A stretch of DNA of 64,000 nt from Ophiothrix spiculata (taxonomy: Eukaryota; Echinodermata; Ophiuroidea; Amphilepidida; Ophiotrichidae): the NCBI GenBank assembly GCA_000969725.1, contig JXSR01S040924.1; one strand, written 5' to 3'. The position numbers and the translations under genes are program-made. Below are positions 46,636-58,681 of this stretch, piece by piece (the first letter of the stretch is position 1; the number at the start of each line of letters is the position of its first letter). The notes under the pieces were generated by a model. The model worked only from the letters and a program-made list of their open reading frames with translations. It ran no database searches and was not told where the DNA came from.

Positions 46636-47070
46636 TGTGACCCGTCATATCGAAAGGTACCTTAAGGGTCCCAAAATAAAAATCGATTTTTGGTCTTAAG
46701 GATTATATTTTTAGCTTTAAAATGACACATTGCTTTTGGTTTTTGGATGTTCGATTGCAAAGTTACATCCAAATTGGTAAAATGCGTCTGGCAGATTCAT
46801 AAAACTATAGTTATGAGAAAATCGAGTTAAAAATTTCTGTACTGGTAAAACTTGAAGGGAGAAAGGATTTTTATCTCGGTTTTTAAAAAAATTGTCTTAT
46901 GTTTGGGATGTTGGAACCTGATTAATATGATAGAATACACCTCAAAGATAACGTTTCTGATGAAATTAGAAATTCGACCTTGGACGTGATTTTTGACTAT
47001 GCTCAGCTTCAATGGCCCGTATCTCGTAATTAAAGATGCCGACCTTAGAGTACCTTTCGATATGGCCACA
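46636..47070. mobile_element. TGTGACCC-family MITE, TA flanked
   Basis: The left end TGTGACCCGTCATATCGAAA then GGTACCTTAAGGG, and the right end (reverse complement) TGTGGCCATATCGAAAGGTA, are flanked by TA on both sides (46634-46635, 47071-47072). Length 435 bp, non-coding. TA flanks fit Tc1/mariner-type insertion. Confidence 0.8.
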
Positions 47071-48050
47071 TATTAAATACGTTTGGTACTTTGTATATCA
47101 AAAATCCTCACAATCTCTACTTATTACGGTATTACTGGTATCAAGAGGAGCTGTATGTGTGATTATATCTAAATACTGTAATTTTGTATACCAAAAACGT
47201 TACACATTTGCCAACAACAACACACATAACTAAATGGTAAGAATGCGTGGAGGAGCGGTTCACTTAACTTTGGTTCAGACAAGGATGTTCCACCCACAGT
47301 CAAGAAAATATATGACTCATCAAATTCAGAATTATACAAAGAAAATTGAGGTATATAATTTGTGCCAAAGAGTCTGATTTTTCTACCCATGTTTGTCCCA
47401 CAAAAAACGCAACGAACTTCGAACTTTTATTTTGAGAGAACAGAGCACAATGGTGAGCAAACGTTACAATAATATAATAGAGTAGACCATTGGCTTTTAC
47501 AAGAATTTTGTTTTGTTTAATTTGAATCTCTAAATCAAAAGTTATTGCAAATTTTGTAAAGACCAAAAAAATCTTGATGGTCCGATTTGTTTATCTGTAA
47601 AGATTCACCTCTGGTAACGTCATTGAGCACACGTTGAATGGAAATTGGTATAAACATCACATGATTAGGAGAAGCATCCCTTGAACCCATTTTATGACAT
47701 AAGGATTCAATTTAATGATTTAAATCTGCTGATATTAAGCAGGTTGTTGCGTCTGGTTTAATCAACCAGTTCCGTCCCCTTTGCGGGCCAGATGAATCAT
47801 TAAATAACTTGAGTTCTTAAATTCCTTTGTCTTCAGTTTTCTGCCGTTGTTTCGGTTAAATACTTATCATTGGTTGACATCTTTTATTAGAATCCCTTTT
47901 TTCGACTCTTTTGGTAGAAATTGTATCCAAACTACCCGATTATCACACAAGAAGTAACAGATTCAAGAAATATGAGAGTATCAGGATGATCCGTACTTTA
48001 ATTGAAAATTTTGACCTATTTAAGTTAAAAATGAACTTAAAATATCACCT
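47071..48050. other. Intergenic sequence, no gene seen
   Basis: Short open frames only. No RNA gene or transposon terminus recognised. Confidence 0.35.
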
Positions 48051-48057
48051 AATGTTA

Positions 48058-48625
48058 AGGCGATGTCACACATCACCGTATTAACGAAAACGTACGAATA
48101 ACGTACACTGTTTTACTGTACGGTGATGTTCGTTATGCATTCGGTAGAAACACGGTCAATTCGTTATCCATCCGGTGGGAATTCATTTCGAGTACGTTAA
48201 GTACGTTGTCCTGTTTTGAGCAAGGTGTCAAAACTCTTAGCACTAAAAAAATATTATAATGAAACTTGCAAACCGGAAAGTTTGATGAGGTATTACTTTC
48301 AAGTGGGGATTTACCTTGGCGATTGTCTCTGTGCCTACTCGTACGTAACTAATTTGTTTTGTACGTTATTCATACTTAATTTATTCGTTTAGTACGGAAC
48401 ACGTCCGGTTGTCATTCGGCGTTGTTCAGTGAGACGAGACAACTCTTTCGCTTCTTATCCGCAAGTCGTACGGTCATTGTACGGTCTGTTCATTTCATGT
48501 TCGTCAGTCAATACGTTCAATTGTATGGATTTCTTCACCGTATATAATCTCTCGCCACCGTATAGCCATAACTTTGTACGTTATTCACACGTTTTGGCTC
48601 AATACGGTGATGTGTGACACCGCCT
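48058..48625. mobile_element. Hairpin MITE A, TTA flanked (PIF/Harbinger-like)
   Basis: The left end AGGCGATGTCACACATCACC and right end (reverse complement) AGGCGGTGTCACACATCACC are inverted repeats with TTA on each side (48055-48057, 48626-48628). The interior holds many spaced words such as CGTACG, ACGTAC, CGGT and TTCGTTA in both orientations. Non-coding. The right TTA is also the left TTA of element B. Confidence 0.88.
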
Positions 48626-48628
48626 TTA

Positions 48629-48888
48629 AGGCTCTGTCACACATCACCGTATAGAGCAAAACGTAAGCCTAACGTACTTTATCCCACCATTGTTCTGTTT
48701 TATGCATTGTTGTTCGTCATGTGTTCGTTACAAGTACGTTCAATACGTTATCCATACGGTGTGTCCGTTATGTATACGTTTAATTCGTTATTCGTACGGT
48801 GGTGGTCCGTTTAGCACACGTTCAATTTGTGAAACTTTTGTACGGTATTCGTACGTTTTGCTCTATACGGTGATGTCTGACAGAGCCT
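48629..48888. mobile_element. Hairpin MITE B, TTA flanked, abutting A
   Basis: The ends AGGCTCTGTCACACATCACC and (reverse complement of right) AGGCTCTGTCAGACATCACC are followed inward by GTATAGAGCAAAACGTA and its inverse. TTA flanks are 48626-48628 and 48889-48891. Length 260 bp. The interior repeats TACGTT/CGTACG-like words, as in A. Confidence 0.88.
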
Positions 48889-48899
48889 TTAGGTACAGG

Positions 48900-49370
48900 T
48901 CAGGTAAGATTGGTTTGGATTGGTTGCGCTCTAGTTGGTTGCAGAATTCTCTTCATTTCAAGTTTGCATTTCTTTAGCTTGAAGTCTAAACTTGGACAAA
49001 AGTAGATTTAAAGGGCTTTCTTAAATTCGTCATATCTTTGGACTGGAGTGGTTAAATGAAACGGGACAAAAAGCATGTTGTAGAGTAATTACTCCACTTT
49101 TGAAAAACATATATCACTATGATTTAATCTTTTGGTAACTGTTTTTTTAATATTTTTTTATTTGCTCGTTGCATTAATATTGGGACAAGCTGTATACTAC
49201 GATTAATATGATTTTTTTATTAGTTCTGACAGGGGTTTTGACATTGGTGTGGTATTGCCGACCAAGTATAGGTCTAAAGAACAATTTTAGTGGGGAAAAA
49301 TATGTGACTGTGAAAACATACTTACCTGGTGGAGTAAAGCGCTGCTGAAGAATCAGCATCTACTTAACTC
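48900..49370. other. Intergenic sequence, no gene seen
   Basis: AT-rich, with no supported features. Confidence 0.35.
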
Positions 49371-49379
49371 TTTTGAATT

Positions 49380-49637
49380 GGAACTTATTTTGCAAACTTG
49401 TCCAGGTGGACGACTTTTTTCCATTTATTTGTCAAACATACATGTATTCTACAAACAATGACACTACTTTCAATACCCACACCCCACCCTTTCTTCTCTC
49501 TTCTTTCCTCTGCACTCCTCTTTTTTTTCCTTTTCTTAATTTCTTTCCCCTCTATTTTCCCTTTTTCTTACACGTGCGAAGGCAAAATTTCCCTACTAAT
49601 AGCAATGTGCCAACGCCCCTTTTGTCTGGCTACGCAA
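49380..49637 (-). mobile_element. Partial copy of the 54.5-kb hAT-like element
   Basis: Read on the minus strand: TTGCGTAGCCAGACAAAAGG, then TTGGCACATTGCTATTAGTA, a long purine-rich stretch, GTGTCATTGTTTGTAG and GACAAATAAATGG. These match the first 300 bp of 54535-55428 (TTAGCCAG, TCGGCACATTACTGTTAGTT, purine stretch, GTGTCAGTGTTTGCAG, GGCAAATAAG). Only the first part is present. Confidence 0.65.
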
Positions 49638-49769
49638 GTGCAAGTATAAGATTAAAAGCATTTACGTTTTTGAGTCTTTATCACTTTTTTTCCTTCCATG
49701 AATTTTGTGGAGATGGGAAAGACCATGTATCATCATGTTTTAAAATAATTGTTTCGATGTTTTATTGAA

Positions 49770-50820
49770 TTTAAATAATTATGTTGATCAAAAGTATGTA
49801 AATTGATATTTTAACCTCAATGAATAAATATTACGCAATTATTTTCATTTTACTCAATTGTTTAAACGATATCTTTCGTCAGCTACTTGCCGTAACGTCA
49901 ATTTTAAAAACAAGGTTATATCAAAACTCCATTTTGCGATTTCTTTGCATCAGACACCTTAAGTTTTTTTTACCGGTCACGTAAAACGTTGACGTAAAGC
50001 GTGATCTATCGTCTATGATTGGCCCAATGCCGGTCACATGGTATCTTACATAGACGTTGTACGTGAACGGTTTAGAAAGGTAAAGGTGTCTGTTAATTGT
50101 TGACTTTAAACTTCTGAATCATGTCAGGAGAGGTGAGATTTCCCAAGTTGATAATGTATAGACATAGATGGATGAGAAGGCTTCGTGACTTTCTCGCCTA
50201 TCGAGTCTAGCGATCAATACTGGATAAAGATAGCTACATTGTCAAACACCACAGCCTCAGTGAATCAAATTAAGAGCGTTGTATTAAATTACCTGTAAAA
50301 ACATTACCGTTAACGTGAATATAAGGAAGTATTGAAAATAGGATGAAATTAACACTACCTGCATCCTCACACCTTTGTCATATAACTCGAAAGATAAAGG
50401 TTTCATTTCACTAAAATAAACTTATGTATGCTTGATGAGTGTGATAAGTCTGTTGATAAGTAAGATTGAAATGCTTTACTCGTACATAATTTAATAACAA
50501 TATATCGACGATTCAGACGTGACATTTTAGCAAATTGTATTCGACGTCATTAAAACAGACAGGGAATCATGTATATAATTATTTCTTTTTGATGGATGTG
50601 TTTTAGATAAGCTTATTTGTTCTACCCAGACGATCGGAAACAATGATGATTGAATGTTGTTCACTTCTAGTTGCTATGATTGACTCAACTCCGATGTAAG
50701 GTTGTTAGTTCGCAAATATGAAAACTATATTCTCTCTTTCAAAAGCAAAAGAGGAAAAAATGACGCATATTACTAAATAAAATCACAAAGACAAAATGAA
50801 GAGAGTAAAAATCCAGCGAA
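49770..50820. other. Intergenic sequence with a promoter-like patch at 50000-50132
   Basis: Around 50018-50040 there is GATTGGCCCAATGCCGGTCA, with CCAAT boxes in both orientations. At 50121, ATGTCAGGAGAG is followed by GTGAGA (M-S-G-E then a donor). A four-codon first exon with a very long intron is possible, but no downstream exon was found. The rest shows no gene. Confidence 0.2.
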
Positions 50821-51140
50821 AAGGCTTAACATTTGTTGACTTGCCCATTAATGATGAAATTGATGGTTGGTCGGTCGGAACTTTTTTTTCTCTCGAAAAT
50901 GGTCCCCAAAAAGCCGAATAAAATGTTTATATAAATGTTGTCATTTTTAATTTTTAGCTTTATTTATTCAAGATATGTTTATTAAATGCATATATATATA
51001 ACACTCTGTGAATATTGTTGTCAATTCAACACAAATATCATAATATTTTACCAAATGCACTGTTGAGAAAGATAAACGTTTATAAAAAAAAAAGCGACCC
51101 CAAATTTTGCAGAAGGCAAGTCAACTTTTTTAGGCTTTTT
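50821..51140. mobile_element. MITE related to 29193-29599
   Basis: The left end GGCTTAACATTTGTTGACTT then GCC and the right end (reverse complement) GCCTAAAAAAGTTGACTTGC form inverted repeats. The interior carries GATGGTTGGTCGGTCGGAAC, as in the element at 29193. The target duplication is not clear. Confidence 0.6.
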
Positions 51141-51884
51141 AGACGAAGAAAAGAAGATAAATAGAAGAAGGAAAACTTAAGTTTTTCTTGTTTCTTTCTT
51201 TCTTGCATTCCTCATTCCTTAAGGAAGAAGAATGAAAGAAACGAGGGAAGGTAATATATAAAAGTTGAAACTTTAATTACTTTTGAAAATGTGTAGTTAT
51301 GTAAACATACTTAAAATTTGAAACCATTGTGATCATAAATAAAGTATAGTTTAAACCAAGAATTAACAATTTTCAGCGCTCTAAGGTGGCTCTATAATCT
51401 ATGTAGTGGTGGACTTTTGATTTCACTTAAAAGGTTGATAAATCGTATCAGACTTGGAGACCGTGTTGATCTCAGTAACTTATTTGATCCAGTAGAAAGG
51501 AATGTTCTCATTGCTCGAGCATAATGTTTGGTTCATCAAAAATAATTTCATCTGCTAAACGCGTGTCACATTTTATGTCAAAATACAAATATACGGAAAC
51601 AAAATTGACAATTTGTAGGAAAGAAATGACTAACACTTGACACCTGTTTAACTAAATATTTTATAATTATCACTATTAATATTTTTGTTATTGACTTGTT
51701 GAATTTATTATTAACACGTAAAAGATATAATGGCTATTTAGCTTCTAACACATAGCTTTAAAACATCATTAACCCAATTTTCTCATGTTCAAAAATGTTA
51801 TTTCATATTCGAAAAGATTACATTACTACAACGGGTGGATGTGATAGGATAAAAGTAAAGTTCATCCTAAAAATCACTACGTAT

Positions 51885-52130
51885 GTGAAAGCAAATTATC
51901 GGAGAAAAAAGAGAGCTAATAGCATTGTAACATATTTGTCCAAGTCTATTCATAGATCTTGTGTCATTGTTTCACTCAACGTCTTAAAAATAATCATAGA
52001 CAAGAAAATGATCATACGAGACAATATTTTCAGATTAAATTTCACACTGCAGCGGCGGGACAGGAGTTAGATCATATTTACAAGAAGAGTGAAATTTGCC
52101 AGTCCAATAAATTGACTAACACTTTACAAG
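51885..52130. repeat. Diverged direct repeat, copy 1 (partner 58020-58245)
   Basis: Shared ordered blocks: AGAGAGCTAATAGC, ATAGATCTTGTGTCAT, TTTCACTCAAC, ATCATAGACAAG, TGATCATA and AAATTGACTAACACTTT, with many differences between. No coding sense on either strand. Confidence 0.6.
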
Positions 52131-52149
52131 TTGGTTTAATATCGTTGTA

Positions 52150-53270
52150 GAGATTTTGGGGGTGTCTTCGAATATACTTTATGACGCATCATATTTAAGT
52201 TATTGGTAAGCAAGTATCCACTGTCACGTATAAGAGGAATAATTGTTAAAGATAAAAGAAAAATATTGAAATATAGTACTTAAATCTTAAAATCAATTGT
52301 ACGTGTCGCGCAACGTTTAACGATATTTGTAAGGGGTAAATGTATGTAACTGCTATGAAGCCATGGAATTGATGTATAACATAATTATATAAGATTTGTT
52401 TTTGTTTGAAAACAAAAATGAATAAATGATTATTATGTCCAAATGATGCTCAGTACCAGAAAAGAGTATGTTGATATTACGGAGTTTTAAGTTTGTTAAC
52501 TTTTAGTATATTGCTCATATTTATTTCATAAGTATTTAAAATTTCACAGCTAATCTTTTATTCCGATTTGATGATATGAACATTCTGATACAAAAGAATA
52601 GGTAGGTTTTGGCACGGAGTGGTCAATTCTAACGAAGAACACTACTAAGTAAGTATGGAGCAGGCAGAAGTTAATGGTGCGATATTAACTTGCTGTTTCA
52701 TGTCAGTTTAATCTATCATTACGCTAAATAACATGGACACGTGTGAACATGGCATTTTTTTTTCAATCATGCAAAGAATCCTACATGTGATGATTAGGTT
52801 CTTGGAAAATAGTTCGAAATTTTCCATATATCTAGATTTTAAGACAAATTTGGATATGTTTCTTTATCAGAATGCTGATCTAAATGTCATAAAGATATTT
52901 CGAATTATATAACTCATCCATAGAGTCTAGTAATTTGTTTGGTAAGATTGTAACACGTGACCATTTGTCATTTTTACTATCACTATCATACGTTTGATTG
53001 TCTTTACTATCACTTTCACCAGTTTGATAGTATATCGTCTCTTATCGTACTGAATTGAAAACTACAGTGTACAGTAGGGATCTACATGGGTAATGGGTAA
53101 GTACAATAGTATAAATGTGTTATCAAATGACTAGAATCTATAGAGGAATTATATATGTCATATATGTACTCTCGGCTCGTGAAATGGAGCATGTCCTCAA
53201 TATCATGTTGTTGTTTTTGTGTGTGTGTGTTTTAAGTATATATTTGTAAATTTGATGATATTGAAATAAA
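52150..53270. other. AT-rich intergenic sequence ending in a possible retroposon tail
   Basis: No gene. The segment just before 53271 (TGTGTGTGTG run, then GATGATATTGAAATAAA) could be the 3' end of a LINE or SINE, given the (TTGAAG)n run that follows, but no coding remnant is visible. Confidence 0.3.
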
Positions 53271-53294
53271 GTTGAAGTTGAAGTTGAAGTTGAA
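53271..53294. repeat. (GTTGAA)n short tandem repeat
   Basis: Four units of GTTGAA directly after AATAAA. Confidence 0.85.
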
Positions 53295-53456
53295 TGGAAT
53301 AATCAATCTTTAAATTCGGGATGGTATTTTTTTACCATCACACTCATAAGCAGTTAATATTTGTTTAATATTTCATAAAACCACAATGTTAGTAAAGATA
53401 GTATTAGTAGACGAGTTGAAATGAAAAAAAAAACACTTTGGGATACCTCATGTTTA

Positions 53457-54450
53457 CAGCGCGAGTCAAAATGAAGTTGGCCGAGATTCAAAACTGTATA
53501 ACAAAAGAACTACTAATATTTAAAACAATTGTTACGCACCTTGAAATGTGCAGACTCTTCTGCTTATTTTGAAAAAAGAATGAAGGAAATCGGTAATTCC
53601 TAGGAGAAGTTATGCCTGTTTTAGTTTAAAAAAAACCGCATTTAACAAGCTGTCCACGGAATTGATGAACGAACGAAATGCTAAGTAAGTACTTCAGCTG
53701 TGCAGTCACCTGTTACTAATACCCTGTCTTATTTCGGCAAAGATTGATGCAGTTTGGAGGTCTGTCATTTCTGTTCACAATCCAAGTCTCAGATCCTCAT
53801 GGTCCTCTTTTGCACTTCTGGCATACAATTTGCTTTAGCTTTGCTCTGCAAAACGTCTTTGAACCTCTGAAGGCCTGTGTGTTTTTAATTAGGTTTCAAC
53901 TACGACCTGCTTTGTTAGAAGGTGTCATACGATGTACAACTTCCAGTACCAACGACCAGCTTTACAAATTCAGTGTCAGGCAGGTTCTAAACTGGTTTCA
54001 TGCATACAATTGGCTGATATTTGAATTTGAAACTCCTGCATCAAAATCCTAGTTGTTAAATGGTTCTGTTTAAGTTTTCCTTTCAATTAAAGATCAGCAT
54101 ATCATGGACAGCTTTTCATATGAATGGCCAATCTCCTTGATTCAATGTTTAAATATCAGTCAAAGGAAGGGTAGGGTATTTATAAACATGTAATTACTCA
54201 GGTCAATCAAGGGTTTACTTTGCATTTTTAATTGGGTTGCTTATTTATTCCGTGGACAGCTTGAAAAATTCGTTTTTTTAACTAAACCAAGCATAACTTC
54301 TCTTAGGAATTACCGATTTCCTTCATTATTTTTTTTAAATAAGCAGAAGAGTCTGCACATTTCCAAAGTGCTTAATAATTGTTTTGAATATCAGTAGTCC
54401 TTTTGTTATACAGTTTTGAATCTATGTCAACTTTATTTTGACTCACGTTG
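53457..54450. mobile_element. Long-inverted-repeat DNA transposon relic, TA flanked
   Basis: Terminal inverted repeats of about 205 bp (53457-53664 against 54244-54450) are roughly 85-90% alike. The ends are CAGCGCGAGTCAAAATGAAG and (reverse complement) CAACGTGAGTCAAAATAAAG, with TA on both sides (53455-53456, 54451-54452). Long inverted repeats plus TA suit the Tc1/mariner group. The roughly 580-bp core has a 102-codon open frame (53744-54052, +) without transposase motifs, so the element is non-autonomous. Confidence 0.85.
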
Positions 54451-54534
54451 TATAGCTTTCAAGGCAGTCGGATGATAGTGAGATTTGTTGTTTTCAGTAT
54501 TCAGTGACAGAGTCAAGTATTGACACCTGATATT

Positions 54535-55428
54535 CAGTGGCTTAGCCAGAGGGGGACCGGGGGGACCAGCCCCCCCCCCCCCCCCCTGGGAAAAAAGTCA
54601 GTCGGCACATTACTGTTAGTTGATACTGTCACATTGAGGCTGCAGAAAAAAGGGAATACGTTGGAATAGGAGGAGACAGAGAAAAGGGAAAGGAAGAAAA
54701 AGGAAGAAAAGGGCAAAGGGAGAGAAAAGAGAAGAGAAGACAGAAGTGGGGGAGGGTAGTGTCAGTGTTTGCAGCATTTGAGTTAGAAACAGTAAAGTAC
54801 ATTTGCTTGGACCATTTGGCAAATAAGTTTAAGTTGAAAATGTTGCTGCATGGGCCGACACAGGCAGCTCGGTCATCATTTTATCTTGCATACTGTATAA
54901 TTGTCACAAAATTTTGCCAACTGTAATTGTTCTTCAGGCCCACACTCAGTCAGCAAAATCACTAAAATATTTTATCTAAACCAAAAAATGTAAAATGCGC
55001 CAACCTCTCTGAGTTCAACCTTGTTTAATTGTGACGAAAAGTCAATCCTACGGGAAGTTGCCTGGGTTTATATAAAAAGGTTAGAAGGGGTGTGTGGAAG
55101 TTAGGCTGTCACTTTGGCACTTTGGCACTTTTGGCACTTTGACATGTCTATTTTTCAAAATTCTCCAAAATTTGCGCCAAATGGGCGCAAATTTTGATAT
55201 TTTTTAAAACAAACAAAAACAAAAATTGCTCGGACAATTTAAAGTACCTTAATAGTGCACATTTTGGCAGGAAAATTTGTATTTTTGGCTTAACTTAAAC
55301 TTGGCTCTCTTTTTTCATGAATTTAGTACAACCGGGGCAGTTGGCACATCGTGGCTTTTATAGTCGGCACATTTGTAACTTGAGTCGGCACATTTGTAAC
55401 CCGATCGAAAATCATGGCTACGCCACTG
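54535..55428. mobile_element. Non-autonomous hAT-like element with exact 8-bp duplication
   Basis: The ends CAGTGGCTTAGCCA and (reverse complement) CAGTGGCGTAGCCA are flanked by the identical octamer CTGATATT (54527-54534 and 55429-55436). An 8-bp duplication with CAGTGGCG-type ends indicates hAT. The interior has a C-run, a purine-rich tract (about 54640-54755) and short GGCACTTT tandem units (about 55108-55140). No transposase. Confidence 0.93.
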
Positions 55429-55887
55429 CTGATATTGCACACATTACTCGGTCATGAATTATATAAGATAACCACAGTTCTAATCTTGTAAATTTACAGA
55501 TTCTTTCAAGTCCACTGCCATATTGCTCCAATTAGCTAGTCAGATAACTATCATTTTATGGTACACTTGTGCACTTAAAGATAAAAGCACCACAATTGGC
55601 TGCCATCTTATTTTTGTGTAAAATGACCTATGACAAGTTTATGTACTCAGCTAAAATAATATTGTTATGAGAAACAGTTGTTTCAAGTGTTATGTTTAAT
55701 TCATGAAAGAGAAACAGGTTTAAATCCTCATTGACTTTTGCAGTTATATTTTGTAAAGCGAGGGTAAGCTTTGTCTAGGAGTAACATGGGCAACATGTAT
55801 ACGTAGCCATATGAGCTTTGGATTGCCATCAAGGTGCATTCTATTAGTAAGTCCACCGTTCTTATTGTCCGGGTTGTACAGTAAAGT

Positions 55888-56371
55888 CCCGGGGGGGGGG
55901 GGGCGGGCACTCAAATATGAAAGTGACGTACCTGCTCCTACCGACTTTCGAAATGTAGGGGCAATAGGTGAGAAATACATTGAAAAATAGGGGGTCATTC
56001 GGTGTAGAGGGTAAAAAAACTGGGTAATTTTGAGCGATTTGTTGGCAAGAGCGAAAAATAGGGTCATTCGGTGTAAGTTTTTGAATAAAATGAGGCTAAT
56101 TTTCGTAAAAATTTTCGAAAAAATTGACAAATTTTCGAAAAAATTGACAAATTTAGCGATAAAAGGGGGTCATTCGGTGTAGGTTCTCAAAAAATCAGGG
56201 CAATGGATGAGAGTCACCATAAAAAAGGTTGACTTTCAAAATAAAAGGGGGATCATTGGGTGACAGCTCAGTGAAAAAGGGGGTCATTGGTGAGAGCGGA
56301 GCAAAAAAAAGGGGGTCATTCGACAGGAGCATGACGCGTGCCAATATATGGGAGTGCCCCCCCCCCCCGGG
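55888..56371. mobile_element. Non-autonomous hAT-like element with poly-G ends
   Basis: Both ends are CCCGGGGGG runs followed by GGGCACTC-like sequence. They are flanked by the identical octamer AGTAAAGT (55880-55887 and 56372-56379). The interior repeats GGGGGTCATTCGGTGTAG and variants four or more times, and AATTTTCGAAAAAATTGACA twice. Length 484 bp, no transposase. Confidence 0.93.
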
Positions 56372-56379
56372 AGTAAAGT

Positions 56380-57180
56380 ATAGGCTAACAACTCTCACGC
56401 AACATTAGTTTTACGCTTTACTCCGTTATGGTCTATGGAAGGCGGACTACCATTTCAAGGGGACTAAGATTCCTTTCACACCGGAATGGAGTATTTCCAT
56501 TGAATGGGAAAATTTTGTCAAAAAGACGCAATACTGCACCTCACTCTAGATTGCAATATGAATGTCATTATAGATATAACATACAAGGGAATAGGTTAGA
56601 TTAGATTTCATCTTGTGATTAATTAGATTTCAAGTAGATTTAATCTTAAATGAAAAAAATCTCGGATTTGTGGTTAAACTTTATCTTTATTATTTTACAT
56701 GTTTTAATGAATTTATGTTATTCATTGTTTCACTAGATAATTTAAAAACAAATATATAAACAAATTAAGTGCAATAATGTGTAGGAAAAACAAAATGACA
56801 TTGTTTCTACATTGTATACAGTATCCGTTATATTTACTGTCTGTTGTCCGGTGCAAAAAGCATCATGTTGATGTATCATTTATAAGACGTTATATGGTTA
56901 GTAGAGTTAATGAATATTTCAATAAAAATTCAGGAGACAAGACATACAACATTTAAAGGATTATTTATCATTTTCCCAATGCTTTTTATAATGAGTTCAG
57001 TCATTTGGGAGTCTACTATTTCTTTGTAATTGGAACAGTCATGTATATAAATTTAAAGGATATTTTTTCTTTCAAATCAATGTTATGATTTCATAATCTC
57101 ATCTCTGGTTTTAATAACTAAACCAATCAGTTATTTAAGGTCTAGTACCAGGGAGTTCTGTGAAACCCAACAACTCCTAA
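56380..57180. other. AT-rich intergenic sequence, no gene seen
   Basis: No supported features. Confidence 0.35.
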
Positions 57181-57184
57181 TTCC

Positions 57185-57720
57185 ATATCAAATCAAATCA
57201 ATCAAACTTTATTTCAATATCAAAAACACAGACATTCGATTATCACATCAAAAGGTAAAACGGTAAAACAAAAATGATATTGAGGATATCATCAAAAGGC
57301 CAAAAAGACCTGAAGTGATGATACCCTGAAATCAAAATAAGTACGTTTAAAAATGACATAAACGAGACCAATGTTCTGATTACGGTTTATTATATGTAGT
57401 TAAATTTCCATGCAAATTAGTTTCAATTGAGTTCCAAACGGGTTGACAATGATTCTGAACAGCACGATCAGAGAATACTTTCTTAGTTTTATAAATATTC
57501 TTGAAAATGTTTGCTAGCTAATTTGAGAAAATGTTTGTAAATTGTACATAACTTCCAAGGTTGAGTTTAAACATGTGTCATGTAATGTATGTTTAGAACA
57601 TTATATTTCATAAGGGCCCCGTATGACTTCTATTATGACGGTTGAATATGGTTCTAATACCCCATTTTTGAAGTTTTAATATTTTGTTTAAGTATGTATA
57701 GAACAAAACAAACTTTTCTA
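57185..57720 (-). mobile_element. LINE 3' fragment, same family as 33442-34758
   Basis: The minus strand gives ILKLQKWGIRTIFNRHNRSH then TGPL and YNVLNIHYM, followed by KTKKVFSDRAVQNHCQPVWN then SIETNLHG. These parallel VIKLQKWAIRTI, HTGPLLKKHNVLNI and KKKFSDRAIRTSGPILWNTL in the 33-kb copy. The frame is broken. The 3' UTR ends in AATAAAGTTTGATTGATTTG at about 57190. Confidence 0.82.
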
Positions 57721-58019
57721 ACAACTAACAATCTAGAATCGTTACTTCTTTAGTCATCCAGTGAGCGAGTGAGCGAGCTCTAAAATTTCTAAAATTGCTC
57801 TACCGATTGGCCTGTTTTGCCAGTTTTCTTCTTAGCCGAGCCTCTTTCACCTGCTCTTCGAAATGTGACTCAAGCATTATCAAGATGAGATGGCATTGTC
57901 ATAATATAAAAAAATTAAACCATTTTACTTATATACAGTATGGTATAGGTATCATATCTATGCTAAAATGATTTTAAAAAGTCAAAGTTATCGAATTATG
58001 AAGAATATTAAAGATTGGT

Positions 58020-58245
58020 GTTTTCTTTCAAGAAATATAAAGCGCAAGAGAGTTAATAGCTTTGTGACAGCCATCGTCTAACAGTTTTCATAACTCTTGT
58101 GTCATATTTTTCACTCAACATCTCGAAAATATCATAGACAAGGAAGGTGATCATATACCACTAGGCGAAATTTCCCGATTTGATTTCAAGTAACATCAAA
58201 TTACAGCATGAGAGAAATATCTCAGCAAAGCAAATTGACTAACAC
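58020..58245. repeat. Diverged direct repeat, copy 2 (partner 51885-52130)
   Basis: Same ordered blocks as copy 1: AGAGAGTTAATAGC, ATAACTCTTGTGTCAT, TTTCACTCAAC, ATCATAGACAAG, TGATCATA and AAATTGACTAACACTTT. Identity outside the blocks is low. Confidence 0.6.
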
Positions 58246-58681
58246 TTTCTTTTCATGATCCACTTTTCACCCTCAAGGTCACCTCTATCAAATTTGAGTT
58301 TTTTAGCTTATAAGAATCCTCAAGTGGTATATGTTACGATCCCCAAACCGTTCTTTCATATGTGCTTGCATTTTTGAGAAAAGTGAGACAATGTGTTATT
58401 TTCTAATTATTGTCGGGGCCCCGACAGTAATTACAACACAGTAGTCTATGAGGATTTTCAAAATGCTGAAAAGCTTGTAACTTAGAAACGAACAGTCGGA
58501 ATCAAGTGAAATTTTCAGTATATGTTTATGTTGTATACTCTTCTTTTTATTTAGCTAGAAAACAGGCCACATCAAAATCATGAATTGCACCTTTAAGATA
58601 TCTCTTAAGACGAATATTTTGCAACGATGTTGGTGTGACCAATTCAAACCACGTGATATATTACTGAGAATTTTCATAATA

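Noticed and set aside
53744-54052. 102-codon open frame inside the long-inverted-repeat element
   Set aside because: Lacks transposase motifs such as a DDE/D core. Probably a chance frame in a non-autonomous element.
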